DNA of 64,000 nt from assembly GCA_040878115.1 (NCBI GenBank), contig JBBDMV010000130.1, positions 1-64,000 of the forward strand, given 5' to 3'. The DNA is from JBBDMU01 sp040878115. GTDB lineage: Bacteria > Bacteroidota > Rhodothermia > Balneolales > Natronogracilivirgulaceae. Position numbers and translations under genes: made by a program. The notes under the pieces are model-generated. The model made no database searches. It saw nothing but the letters and a program-made list of their open reading frames with translations, and was not told the origin of the DNA. Shown piece by piece: positions 9,514-18,577 of this stretch. Each line of letters begins with the position of its first letter. Position 1 is the stretch's first letter.

Positions 9514-9699
9514 AATAACTATATTGGTTTAGGTAAATGAACTAACCTGAATATATTTACTCAATGAATAGTTCCTGCTCAATTAATTACTCCTTAAATA
9601 TATTATGAATATCATGTAAATTATTTATATAATCTGCTTACTGTCAGAGTTTGTAATTTTTCAGTATCTTGTTCTTTAATTTAATTACCCCTACTTACT

Positions 9700-10707
9700 A
9701 TGCCTAAAAAATCTACCATTTATGATGTCGCCAGGCAGGCGAATGTAGCCATTTCAACGGTATCCCGGGTTTTAAATGACTCTCCTTATGTTTCCCTGGA
9801 AACCAAAGGACGGGTTAAAGACGCTATTGAAGAACTGCATTTTCGCCCGCAGGTAAGCGCTCGTAACCTGGCAAGGCGCACTCCCCAGATCATTGCCGTT
9901 GCCGCCCCTACTTTCACCACTCCATTCTTCAATGAAGTGCTAAAGGGCGTAAAAGATGAAATTAAGGATTCTGATCTGGATTTTATCATCTATAATACCG
10001 GTTCTGAAGACCCTGAAACCAATTTCAAAAACTTCCTGGACCGGGGAATCCCCGATGCACTGATCTTATTCTCCATCGAGGTTGATGATGAGATCCATCA
10101 GCGCCTGAAAGATTTACCTATCCCGGTAGTCCTGGTAGGCTCAAACCATCCGGAGTACAATGCTTTTTGGTGGAATAACCATAAAGGAGGAAGTATGGCC
10201 GCCGAGCATCTCGTTAAACAAGGTTATGAAAGCATTGGAATGATCCGCAAACACAGTCGCTCTTCTATTGCCGACGACCGTGAAAAAGGATTTCGCGAAA
10301 TGCTGACCAAACTGGGCAAGCCCTTGCAAGAAAAATATTTGGTTTCAGGCATCACGAAAAAACATAAAGGCTATAGCGAGGAAGCGGGCTATGAGTCCAT
10401 CCGGATCTTAAAAGAGCGTGGTGATATGCCCGATGCTATATTCTGCTCCAATGATGCGCAAGCGATCGGGGCCCTTCATGCCCTTGACGAACTTGGCCTG
10501 AATGTGCCGGGCGATGTAGCTATTATGGGCTATGACAATATAAAAATTTCACATTTCCTTGGGTTAACCACGATTAATCAAAAAATGTACGATATCGGCA
10601 TAAAGGCAACCCATAAAATGGAAGAGCTCATTAAAAAGCCGAAGCAACCCATTGAGCAGCATATTATTGAGCCTGAGCTCATTGCGAGAAAAACCACCAA
10701 AAAATAA
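9700..10707 (+). CDS. LacI-family transcriptional regulator
   Basis: 335 aa. An N-terminal helix-turn-helix with hinge (STIYDVARQANVAISTVSRVLND ... ARNLARR, residues 4-60) is followed by a periplasmic-binding-protein-like effector domain (62-335) containing the dimer and ligand segments DAIFCSNDAQAIGALHALDELGLNVPGDVAIMGYDN. It would bind a palindromic operator and release it, or bind it, on contact with a sugar or nucleoside-like effector. Target genes are not evident: the neighbour purC starts 12 bp downstream, so the regulator may be co-transcribed with purine synthesis (as PurR-type LacI members control purines in other bacteria), or it may act on the SusCD locus. Both are inferences. Confidence 0.93.
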   Translation: MPKKSTIYDVARQANVAISTVSRVLNDSPYVSLETKGRVKDAIEELHFRPQVSARNLARRTPQIIAVAAPTFTTPFFNEVLKGVKDEIKDSDLDFIIYNTGSEDPETNFKNFLDRGIPDALILFSIEVDDEIHQRLKDLPIPVVLVGSNHPEYNAFWWNNHKGGSMAAEHLVKQGYESIGMIRKHSRSSIADDREKGFREMLTKLGKPLQEKYLVSGITKKHKGYSEEAGYESIRILKERGDMPDAIFCSNDAQAIGALHALDELGLNVPGDVAIMGYDNIKISHFLGLTTINQKMYDIGIKATHKMEELIKKPKQPIEQHIIEPELIARKTTKK

Positions 10708-10719
10708 TATCCCCGACCC

Positions 10720-11676
10720 TTGAATACTATTCATGAAGCTTTAAGCCACTGCGTTGTTAAAACTACCGTACCGGACCTGCCCGAACCTTATCGTGGAAAA
10801 GTGCGTGATGTATATTCACTACCCCATAATAAGCTAGCCTTCATTGCATCAGATCGTGTTTCTGCTTTTGATCATGTGCTCAGGCAAGCCATTCCGTACA
10901 AAGGGCAGATACTAAATATTATTGCTGCGTATTTCTTTGATAATGTACGTGATATTATTGAAACTCATTTACTGGATGTCCCTCATCCTAATGTAACCAT
11001 TGCACGAAAGTGCAATATGCTGCCTGTTGAAGTAGTTCTTCGCCGTTACCTTACCGGCCATGCCTGGCGAACCTACCGGTCAGGCAAAAGAGAACTTTGT
11101 GGGGTGACGCTGCCGGATGGTATGGTTGAGAACCAGCGTTTTGATAAGCCTATCCTCACCCCGGCAACTAAGGCTGACGAAGGCCATGATGAAGATATTT
11201 CTGAAAAAGAGATTCTGGCAAAGGGGATTATTGATGGTCCCACCTGGAATAAAGTACGTAATACTGCTTTCCAATTGTTCGAGCGCGGGACCCAAATGGC
11301 TATTGATCGTGGCTTGCTGCTTGTTGATACGAAATACGAATTTGGGATATATGATGGCAGGTTAATTTTGGCCGATGAAGTTCACACCCCTGATTCATCC
11401 CGTTACTTTTATGCAGATGGTTTTGAAGAACGGTTGGGAAAAGGCCAAAAGCAAAAGCAATTATCCAAAGAGTTCATCAGAGAATGGCTGATGGAACATA
11501 ACTTCCAGGGCCTTAATGGGCAGACCCTGCCGGAGCTGCCGGACCCTTTCCGCATACAGGTTTATGAACGGTATTCAGAGTTGTATGAACTGATTATTGG
11601 CAAACCTTTTGAACCCAGGCCCACCCTTAATTTTAACGCGGAGCTAAGTCAAATCTTAAACGTTGATCAGAAGTAA
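10720..11676 (+). CDS. purC: Phosphoribosylaminoimidazole-succinocarboxamide synthase
   Basis: 318 aa, the longer (yeast-like) SAICAR synthetase. It ligates aspartate to CAIR with ATP in purine synthesis. Diagnostic segments: PEPYRGKVRDVYSLP near the N-terminus, SDRVSAFDHVL, LPVEVVLRRYLTGHAW, and DEVHTPDSSRYFYADGFEERL near the C-terminus. The start is TTG at 10720; no in-frame ATG exists before the conserved SDRVSAFD block, so the TTG start is needed. It lies 12 bp after the LacI-family gene, probably in one transcript. Downstream is a REP-like element in the convergent gap to the APC permease gene. Confidence 0.96.
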   Translation: MNTIHEALSHCVVKTTVPDLPEPYRGKVRDVYSLPHNKLAFIASDRVSAFDHVLRQAIPYKGQILNIIAAYFFDNVRDIIETHLLDVPHPNVTIARKCNMLPVEVVLRRYLTGHAWRTYRSGKRELCGVTLPDGMVENQRFDKPILTPATKADEGHDEDISEKEILAKGIIDGPTWNKVRNTAFQLFERGTQMAIDRGLLLVDTKYEFGIYDGRLILADEVHTPDSSRYFYADGFEERLGKGQKQKQLSKEFIREWLMEHNFQGLNGQTLPELPDPFRIQVYERYSELYELIIGKPFEPRPTLNFNAELSQILNVDQK

Positions 11677-11890
11677 ACCGTTTGTTGTTTGAAGCACCTC
11701 AATCAGGGCATATCAAAATTATTTCCTGTTTTCCGCAATGCAGCACTCTCGTATTTTAGAATACTATACTATCCCGCATTTATTTTTTATTGCCAGTCCC
11801 GTTTGTCCCAAATGATTTATCACCTACGGATAATTCATGATTTAGAGCCGGTTGTTATGGCGAATATTATTCTATAAATCCGAACAAAAA

Positions 11891-12184
11891 AGTCCCGTAG
11901 GGACGTGATGTTTGTAGAAACCAGGGTTACCACCATATTATCCGTCCCGTTAGGGACGAAATGTTAGGTGAGAGAAGCTATATCACCGTACGTATTAGCC
12001 ATAATAGGTTATTTTAATAAGGGCATGTGATATTATTATCCATTAACGTATCGTGTAATGAACAAGGGTTCAATAAAATACTAATATCCTTCCCTTTATC
12101 CATCCACCTAACATTATGTCCCTACGGGACGGATATTTGTGTGGGATGTGTTTTTTCTACAAACATGAAGTCCCTATGGGGACT
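11891..12184. repeat. Nested inverted REP-like element (four GTCCC-GGGAC palindromes)
   Basis: The 580-bp convergent gap 11677-12256 holds four short palindromes: 11892-11904, 11944-11957, 12118-12130 and 12169-12184 (core GTCCCNTANGGGAC). They form a large inverted structure. The outer arm 11891-11920 matches the reverse complement of 12154-12184, including TTTGTAGAAA, and the inner arm 11941-11970 matches the reverse complement of 12105-12133 at ~27/30, including ATGTTAGGTG. The ~135-bp centre 11971-12104 shows no gene. This is the architecture of paired REP (REPIN/BIME-like) elements; no RAYT transposase is present in the window. The rest of the gap (11677-11890 and 12186-12256) shows nothing recognisable. 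Confidence 0.8.
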
Positions 12185-12256
12185 TACCCCCGAGGGTCCG
12201 AATAGGCAATAATAAAATATTTAAACCTGTTGATCTCTGTTTCTCAAAGTAATGAT

Positions 12257-14410
12257 CTAAACTACCGTTCCGTAATGCTTATTTAATTCATTAATACCTT
12301 TTGGTTCTCCTATAATAGTCAGCCTGTCCCCTTCTTGCAATACGGTGTTCCCCCTTGGTACAATGGTCTTGTGGTTACGGCGGACCATAGCAATAAGGCT
12401 ACCTTCAGGAATATTTAGATCACGGATGTATAAACCTATTAAAGTCTCAGCTTTAGAATTTTTACGCAAGATTATAGAAAGAAACCGCTCATCCCTGAGC
12501 AATACTTCCTTCAATTCCTGTTCATTTTCGGCTCGCATCCAACTATCAAGGAAAGTTGGATCTTCAACCCTGCCTGCAATTTGCGAAAGGAACCGAAGAT
12601 GCTGGGCCGGATTATTATCCGGACTTACCAAAACAAATATAACATACACCTTCTGTTTCACTTCGTGGTTTGCATACCAGTCATCCCATACCTTAGGGTG
12701 CATTCCTTTTCTGGAGCGAATTAAAACCATTTCCGGATGTTGAATGCCATGAATACGTAAGTGAGGAATTGCCACACCGTTTGAAACGGGTGATGCTCCC
12801 ATTCGGGAACTTTCAAGAAATGCTTTTTGCAGTTCCTCAGGTGTCGTTGGCAATTTCTCTTCAATATCTCCGGAAGATTTAGGCAACCGCTTTGAGATAA
12901 GCCTGGTTGCTTCATTTAAAACTGACTCTGGATCACCATTCTCCTTCAAATCAATGATAAATGCCCGGGCAACAACTTCATCGAAAGGATCTTCATCGCG
13001 AAGCCCCTTTTCCCTTAAAATGCCCAGCATTTCATGATCGAGCCCCTGGTACCTGCGACGCCCCAGCCGCTCAAATATATGATAAATGGCGCCATCACGT
13101 ATCACCTTATCTTTCGCATAATAATAAAACCAGATTAAGCTCGCCAAAACCATGCCGGCTGTAAACAAGATTGAGATTAATCCAATTTCAGCAATTAGCC
13201 AAAAACTAAAGATCATGCCGGCTATTTGCATCCAGGGATATAAAGGTGAGCGATAGCCGGGATCATACGATTCGATCTGGCTTTCCCGCATGACTATTAC
13301 CGCAAGGTTCAAAAAACCAAATATTAACAGCATAAATGCACTGGCCAATTTGGCGATGGCCTCAACATCAAGGACCAGAATAAAGAAGATCATAATTCCC
13401 GAAATGATCACGACCGATACCACCGGGGTATTGAATCGACCAAGTGTTGCAAACCGATGCCAGATCAAATGATCGCGGGCCATAGCAAAAGGGTAACGAG
13501 CGGCAGAAAGTATCCCTGCATTGCCCGTTGATGCAAATGCGGCTATCGCGGCTACAACGATAAGCACTAAACCAACGGGCTCCGGAAGCCAGTCAAAAAA
13601 AACGTTTGCCGCGGTAGCCACTGGTGTCAGGTCTTCACTTAGCTCATTGGGATCAAGTAGGGCCACCATTATATAAACGCCAATAACATATATTATAGTA
13701 GCTGTAATTAACGAAAGTATCATTCCCAGAGGAATATTACGTTCCGGTTTCTTGACCTCTTCAGCGACACTGGCAACTTGTGTTAACCCCGCATAAGAAA
13801 CAAAAACAAAGCCTATTGTAGAAACCAATCCTTCTAAACCAAAAGGCATGAATGGTGTCATTTGGGTCCGGTTTACTTCTGTTAGGCCCAGTGAAAAAAC
13901 TTCTCCCAAACCCTGTACAACAAAAAACACAAGAATTATGACTAATAACATAACAAGTATCCCTTGTAAACGGCTTGTTTTCTTGGCCCCGATAATATTC
14001 ATTACCATAAAAACAAGGGTCAGGATTACGGCCACTATTTTTATATTAACATCAATAAAAATAGCCAGGTATGCTCCCATCCCAATAAGAGCAAAGGCGC
14101 TTTTAAAGATGAGGGCAAAACAGGTGCCCAGGCCGCCAACGGTACCAGCCATAGGGCCGAGGCTGCGATCCAGGAAATAATAAGGTCCACCCGCTTTTGG
14201 CATGGCTGTACTTAATTCAGCAACGCTTAGCATGGCCGGTAAAACCATTAGCCCACCGAGCAGGTAAGCTAATATTACTGATGGACCGGCCTGAGCGCTT
14301 GCAAGTCCCGGCAGCAGAAAAAAGCCGGAACTAAACATAGCGCCTGTGCTGATTGTATATAGATCAAACAGGCCAAGTTCTTTTTTTAATTTTTTAGATG
14401 TATTCTCCAA
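12257..14410 (-). CDS. APC-superfamily permease with C-terminal EIIA-like and RCK_C domains
   Basis: 717 aa. Residues ~10-430 form a ~12-helix amino acid/polyamine/organocation permease (opening GLFDLYTISTGAMFSSGFFLLPG, with SYAGLTQVASVAEEVKKPERNIPLG in the middle). A soluble tail follows: an EIIA-Ntr-like domain (~490-630) keeping the phosphorylatable His in VAIPHLRIHG and the VYVIFVLVSP strand, then an RCK_C/TrkA-C domain (~645-717, YIRDLNIPEGSLIAMVRRN ... VLQEGDRLTIIGE). Such tails usually sense a ligand or a phosphotransfer signal and gate the transporter. The substrate may be an amino acid or a cation; the RCK_C domain makes K+ or c-di-AMP sensing possible (inference). The start is TTG at 14410. 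Divergent from the antiporter gene. Confidence 0.88.
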   Translation of the reverse strand: MENTSKKLKKELGLFDLYTISTGAMFSSGFFLLPGLASAQAGPSVILAYLLGGLMVLPAMLSVAELSTAMPKAGGPYYFLDRSLGPMAGTVGGLGTCFALIFKSAFALIGMGAYLAIFIDVNIKIVAVILTLVFMVMNIIGAKKTSRLQGILVMLLVIILVFFVVQGLGEVFSLGLTEVNRTQMTPFMPFGLEGLVSTIGFVFVSYAGLTQVASVAEEVKKPERNIPLGMILSLITATIIYVIGVYIMVALLDPNELSEDLTPVATAANVFFDWLPEPVGLVLIVVAAIAAFASTGNAGILSAARYPFAMARDHLIWHRFATLGRFNTPVVSVVIISGIMIFFILVLDVEAIAKLASAFMLLIFGFLNLAVIVMRESQIESYDPGYRSPLYPWMQIAGMIFSFWLIAEIGLISILFTAGMVLASLIWFYYYAKDKVIRDGAIYHIFERLGRRRYQGLDHEMLGILREKGLRDEDPFDEVVARAFIIDLKENGDPESVLNEATRLISKRLPKSSGDIEEKLPTTPEELQKAFLESSRMGASPVSNGVAIPHLRIHGIQHPEMVLIRSRKGMHPKVWDDWYANHEVKQKVYVIFVLVSPDNNPAQHLRFLSQIAGRVEDPTFLDSWMRAENEQELKEVLLRDERFLSIILRKNSKAETLIGLYIRDLNIPEGSLIAMVRRNHKTIVPRGNTVLQEGDRLTIIGEPKGINELNKHYGTVV

Positions 14411-14781
14411 ATAGAACAGAAATATAGGTTCGGTGAATTAGCAAGGGGGAAATTAATGATACCTGATGAATATTCAATGAATTATCTTTATTAAGATAAT
14501 TAAATAATTTTTTTGTCAAGACATTTCGTGGCAGATGATGTTAGTATGCCTGATGTTTGATCATGTTCTTTAATCCAACGGTGAAGCCTAAGCTTCAGGT
14601 AGAATGTAAAGCCTTTCCCTTTAGAAGGTTCGAAACTGCATATTCACGTGTCCAATAACCGGGTTAGCGGGGATTATAGCCCAAGTTTTCCTACCGTAAC
14701 TTCAACGGGAAATATTAGTTATCTTATCATAAGATTTCAATTATTACCAAATTACCCATACCGGACGAACAGGCACCTTTC
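14411..14781. other. Divergent intergenic region between the two transporters
   Basis: 371 bp that must hold promoters for both transporter genes. Visible structure: a 9-bp palindrome with a 4-nt loop (AATTATCTT at 14480-14488, AAGATAATT at 14493-14501) followed on plus by T7 at 14508-14514, so it resembles an intrinsic terminator in the leader of the antiporter. No riboswitch class was recognised. Confidence 0.5.
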
Positions 14782-17292
14782 ATGTTATTAGATAATTTAT
14801 TATCCCTCCCGATATCTGACCCGGTGCTTATCTTCGCCTTGGTGATGTTCATCATTCTTATAACGCCCATTGTTTTCGACAAGATCAGGATACCGTCTAT
14901 TGTCGGGCTTATTTTGGCTGGTACTATTGTAGGACCCAGTGTGTTGGGGCTCCTTGAGCGAGATAACACCATCATCCTCCTGGGAACCGTAGGTTTACTC
15001 TATCTGATGTTTATGGCAGGGCTCTCCCTTGATCTCAACAAGTTTGAGAAACATCGCTCAAGTAGTTTTGTTTTCGGATTGTTTTCTTTTTTCATCCCTC
15101 AACTTGTTAGTATTGCCGTTGGTTTTTATTTACTGGATTTTGATATGTCGACCTCACTATTGCTGGGCTCAATAGTAGGGTCTCATACTTTATTAGCCTA
15201 TCCGATTGCCAGCCGGCTGGGTATAACAAAAAACCTGGCCGTCACTACCGTAATAGGTGGAACTATCATTACAGATGGCTTGTCATTGACCGTTCTTGCG
15301 GTGGTGATTGCAGCAGCCACGGGTGATATAAATGCTCAATTCTGGTTGACCTTTATAGGGTCAGTTTCCATATACCTTATTCTTGTCCTTTTTGGATTGC
15401 CCTATCTTGGCCGTTGGTTTTTCAGGCGTATTACCAATCAAACCAACACCGAGTATGTATTTTTAATAGCGGTATTGTTTATTACCGCTTACCTGGCCCA
15501 AGTTGCCGGGCTAGCAGCAATTATCGGGGCTTTTTTAGCCGGATTCACCATGAACCGGCTCGTACCCGAGAGCAGCGTATTAATGAACCGTGTGATGTTC
15601 GTCGGGAATGCTCTGTTCATTCCATTCTTCCTGATTTCTGTAGGGATGATTGTAGACGTAAGTGTATTGACAAGTTATGATGTAATCATTTACTCATTAA
15701 CTTTTACCTTACTTGTTTTAGGGGGGAAGTTCCTGGGGGCAAAGGTCACCCAATGGGTTTACAAATACAATGCCGCAGAAGGTTGGGTCATGTCCGGGCT
15801 TTCCATCCCGCAAGCGGCCGCTACACTTGCTGTAACGCTTATTAGTTTCGACCTGGGCTTTTTTGACGAAGCCATGGTAAACGGAGTTGTTGTTCTAATC
15901 CTCATCACTTCACTGATCGGCCCCTGGTTGGTTGAAACATACGGACGCAAGGTGGCCCTTTTAGAGGAAAAGAAGCCATATAACGCAAGCGAGGCGCCAC
16001 AGCGTATACTTATTCCATTAGCCAACCCGGCAACTTCAGAAGCATTGATGGACTTAGGGATGATGATCCGCAACCCCGGCTCCGAAGAACCTCTCTTGCC
16101 CCTTATTGTAGCCAGAGATACCGCTGATGTAGAGGCACAAGTAGCGGCAGGCGAGAAGATATTAAGCCACGCCGTAGTCCACGCAGCCGCGGCCAATGTG
16201 CCGGTATTGCCTGTTACACGGGTTGATATGAATACAGCGTCGGGTATTGTGAGGGCCATTAAGGAAATGAGGATTTCCAACGTATTAATTGGCTGGAAGG
16301 GACAAGCAACATCCAGGCGAAGCATATTCGGCAGTGTTCTCGATCAGCTTCTTGACCAAACAGATGAAATGGCCATCGTCTGCAAATTGGACCAACCTCT
16401 GAAAACTACCGAAAGAATTGTACTTGCCGTACCGCCTCTGGCTGACAGGGAGCCAGGTTTTGCCCGCGCAGTGGACACGGTAAAGAACCTTGTCAGCGAG
16501 TTGGGTGCCGATTTATACGTAATAGCGACTGAACGCAACAGCGACATTCTCAAAGAATTTATTTTAAGTAAGGCCCCTGAAATTGAAGCTGAATTCAATC
16601 TTCTCGAAGATTGGTCAGAAATGAGTAAAAAGAACCGTTTCGATTTGGAAGATAATGATCTGATGATCCTTTTGAGCGCAAGAAAAGGCTTCATTTCCTG
16701 GCAACCCAACCTGGAACGCCTGCCAGGGCTGATAACCACAGATTATCCCGAAGTCAATCTTTTAGTAGTATATCCTTCAGAAAAAAGGCCTGATGATACT
16801 TCAACTTTGCAAATACATTTTGGCAGGAATTCAAAACTGCCAAGTATAAGCACACAGAATATTACTCCAAAGCTTAACGAAGTAAGTTACGAGAATGCGT
16901 TGAAACAAATGATGGGGAGCCGTTTTCACCATAAAGAAAATGCGTTGCATATAGCCGTTGATAAGCTTCTTCAGATTGACCCCGATAATACGCCTGGTGA
17001 ACTGCCGGGGGTGCTGCTTACGCATACAACATCCATTCATGTAGACGAGCCCACCCTATTTCTTGGGCTAAGTTCAACAGGGATCGAATATGGAAAAATG
17101 AACGAACCTATCAAGGTTATTTTTGTCCTGATCAGCCCAAAAGGATTCCCCCTTCAGAGAAGTTTAAATATCCTCGGAAAAGTAACCCGTATGCTAAGGA
17201 GCACTGAAATCATAGATAGCTTAAGCAAATCCACTACCGTTCAGGAAATTCGTGATATTTTATCTGCGAAGTTGGTGTTTAAAGAAGAATAA
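14782..17292 (+). CDS. CPA2-family cation/proton antiporter with USP-like and EIIA-like domains
   Basis: 836 aa. The first ~390 residues are a 12-13-helix Na+(K+)/H+ antiporter (DPVLIFALVMFIILITPIVFDKIRIPSIVGLILAGTIVGPSVLG ... PFFLISVGMIVDVSVL; GAFLAGFTMNRLV). Residues ~400-690 are two universal-stress-protein-like units (starting QRILIPLANPATSEAL and ERIVLAVPPLADREPG). The last ~130 residues are EIIA-like (IKVIFVLISPKGFPLQRSLNILGKVTRML), with LLTH in place of the usual AIPH, so the His position seems kept although the surrounding motif has drifted. It probably exchanges monovalent cations for protons at the inner membrane, with the tail regulating flux. ATG start at 14782. It converges on folD. 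Confidence 0.9.
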   Translation: MLLDNLLSLPISDPVLIFALVMFIILITPIVFDKIRIPSIVGLILAGTIVGPSVLGLLERDNTIILLGTVGLLYLMFMAGLSLDLNKFEKHRSSSFVFGLFSFFIPQLVSIAVGFYLLDFDMSTSLLLGSIVGSHTLLAYPIASRLGITKNLAVTTVIGGTIITDGLSLTVLAVVIAAATGDINAQFWLTFIGSVSIYLILVLFGLPYLGRWFFRRITNQTNTEYVFLIAVLFITAYLAQVAGLAAIIGAFLAGFTMNRLVPESSVLMNRVMFVGNALFIPFFLISVGMIVDVSVLTSYDVIIYSLTFTLLVLGGKFLGAKVTQWVYKYNAAEGWVMSGLSIPQAAATLAVTLISFDLGFFDEAMVNGVVVLILITSLIGPWLVETYGRKVALLEEKKPYNASEAPQRILIPLANPATSEALMDLGMMIRNPGSEEPLLPLIVARDTADVEAQVAAGEKILSHAVVHAAAANVPVLPVTRVDMNTASGIVRAIKEMRISNVLIGWKGQATSRRSIFGSVLDQLLDQTDEMAIVCKLDQPLKTTERIVLAVPPLADREPGFARAVDTVKNLVSELGADLYVIATERNSDILKEFILSKAPEIEAEFNLLEDWSEMSKKNRFDLEDNDLMILLSARKGFISWQPNLERLPGLITTDYPEVNLLVVYPSEKRPDDTSTLQIHFGRNSKLPSISTQNITPKLNEVSYENALKQMMGSRFHHKENALHIAVDKLLQIDPDNTPGELPGVLLTHTTSIHVDEPTLFLGLSSTGIEYGKMNEPIKVIFVLISPKGFPLQRSLNILGKVTRMLRSTEIIDSLSKSTTVQEIRDILSAKLVFKEE

Positions 17293-17333
17293 CGTTGTTG
17301 TTTTTGAAAGGCTTTATAAAATGGACCTAACCT

Positions 17334-17520
17334 AAGCCTGAAAGGCTTAAATCATGAATAGCCCCGTACGCAGTGCGAGGACAGATTAAACATCCAGGCA
17401 CAACCACGGATGGGGTTGAATATTTATCCAATTATTGAACCCCATTCGGAGTTCTTACTGACTTAGTTCCATAACCCCGTACTGCGTACGAGGCTATTCA
17501 TAATTAAAACCCTTCAGGTT
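17334..17520. repeat. Second nested inverted REP-like element
   Basis: Arms 17334-17380 and 17475-17520 are inverted copies sharing the core ATGAATAGCC-CGTACGCAGT, and a smaller inverted pair lies inside (17408-17421 against 17434-17447, around ATGGGGTT). The outer ends add small hairpins of their own (AAGCCTGAAAGGCTT and the AACC-GGGTT type). It fills the convergent gap between the antiporter and folD (17293-17609), a usual place for such elements, where it might also end transcription from both sides. Nothing else was seen in this gap. Confidence 0.75.
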
Positions 17521-17609
17521 TTTTCTTATTCTTGCCATTGCCTTGAGCGGTTTTTGTTTTTGAGGGATCATAATAAGCCCCTATTGCCTTACCCTATTTC
17601 TTAATCCCC

Positions 17610-18500
17610 CTACTCCGGATAAATAGATTGCTTGGCAGCCAGCAACGTGTTCTTCATCAGCATGGCCACGGTCATAGGGCCAACGCCGCCGGGAACGGGA
17701 GTTATCAAATCAGCTTTCTCTGAAACACTGTCGAAATCACAATCACCCACTAATTTGTAGCCCTTTTCAGCGCTGGGATCCGCAATTCGGTTGATACCGA
17801 CATCAATAACAACTACCCCTTCTTTAACCATTTGTCCGGTTATAAGATTAGGTGACCCTGCGGCAACAATTAAGATATCTGCACTAATGGTGTGGCGCGT
17901 GATGTCTTTCGTGTATTTATGACAGATCGTAGTCGTGGCTTTACCCGTATCGTTCTCGCGGGAAAGTATAATTCCCATCGGTGAACCTACGATATTGCTA
18001 GCCCCTACAACCACGGCATGGCGTCCTTTCGTATGAATGCTGTAATACCTGAAAAGTTCAACAATACCGGCCGGCGTGCACGAGCGGAACGTTGGCTGAC
18101 CGATGGCGAGCCTGCCTACGTTCATAGGGTGGAACCCGTCAACGTCTTTACGGTAATCAATGGACTCGATGATGGAAAAAGATTGCAGGTGCTGGGGTAA
18201 TGGAAGCTGCAACAGAATACCGTCCGTATCATCGTCACGGTTAAATCTCTGGATTTCTTCTTTCAATTCTTTAGACGAGATGGTATCCGGCAAAACAAGG
18301 GTATCTGATTCTATGCCCACATCAAGACATGCTTTTGTTTTCGCCCTTACATAAGTGTGGGAAGCAGGGTCATTCCCCGTCAGGATTGCCTGAAGTTTAG
18401 GCGGCCGATTTCCCTTTCCCACCCACTCCTGAACGTCTTTCCTTACTAAATCACGGATTGACTTGGCTACTTTAACGCCGTCTATAATGTTTGATGCCAT
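17610..18500 (-). CDS. folD: Bifunctional methylenetetrahydrofolate dehydrogenase/methenyl-THF cyclohydrolase
   Basis: 296 aa, the usual FolD length. It oxidises 5,10-methylene-THF to methenyl-THF with NADP+ and hydrolyses this to 10-formyl-THF, feeding purine and formyl-Met synthesis. Motifs: SHTYVRAKTKACLDVGIES with the catalytic Tyr and Lys, DGILLQLPLPQHL, IDYRKDVDGFHPMNVGRL, and the dinucleotide-site segment VVGASNIVGSPMGIILS, ending with TPVPGGVGPMTVAMLMKNTL. ATG start at 18500. The gene lies 77 bp downstream of the propeller lipoprotein on the same strand. Confidence 0.97.
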   Translation of the reverse strand: MASNIIDGVKVAKSIRDLVRKDVQEWVGKGNRPPKLQAILTGNDPASHTYVRAKTKACLDVGIESDTLVLPDTISSKELKEEIQRFNRDDDTDGILLQLPLPQHLQSFSIIESIDYRKDVDGFHPMNVGRLAIGQPTFRSCTPAGIVELFRYYSIHTKGRHAVVVGASNIVGSPMGIILSRENDTGKATTTICHKYTKDITRHTISADILIVAAGSPNLITGQMVKEGVVVIDVGINRIADPSAEKGYKLVGDCDFDSVSEKADLITPVPGGVGPMTVAMLMKNTLLAAKQSIYPE

Positions 18501-18577
18501 TAGGTTTATTGCTGTAACTTTCGGTTATCTGATTTATGGTGAAATTAAGGATTTTTTGAGAAACACGTGGAATAAGC

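Noticed and set aside
11689..11877. 62-codon open frame after purC
   Set aside because: Low-complexity content, ends just before the REP element, no sign of translation; probably chance.
12027..12212. 61-codon open frame across the REP-like element
   Set aside because: It is a translation of the repeat itself.
15759..16325. 188-codon open frame on minus inside the antiporter gene
   Set aside because: Antisense shadow of a clear membrane transporter gene.
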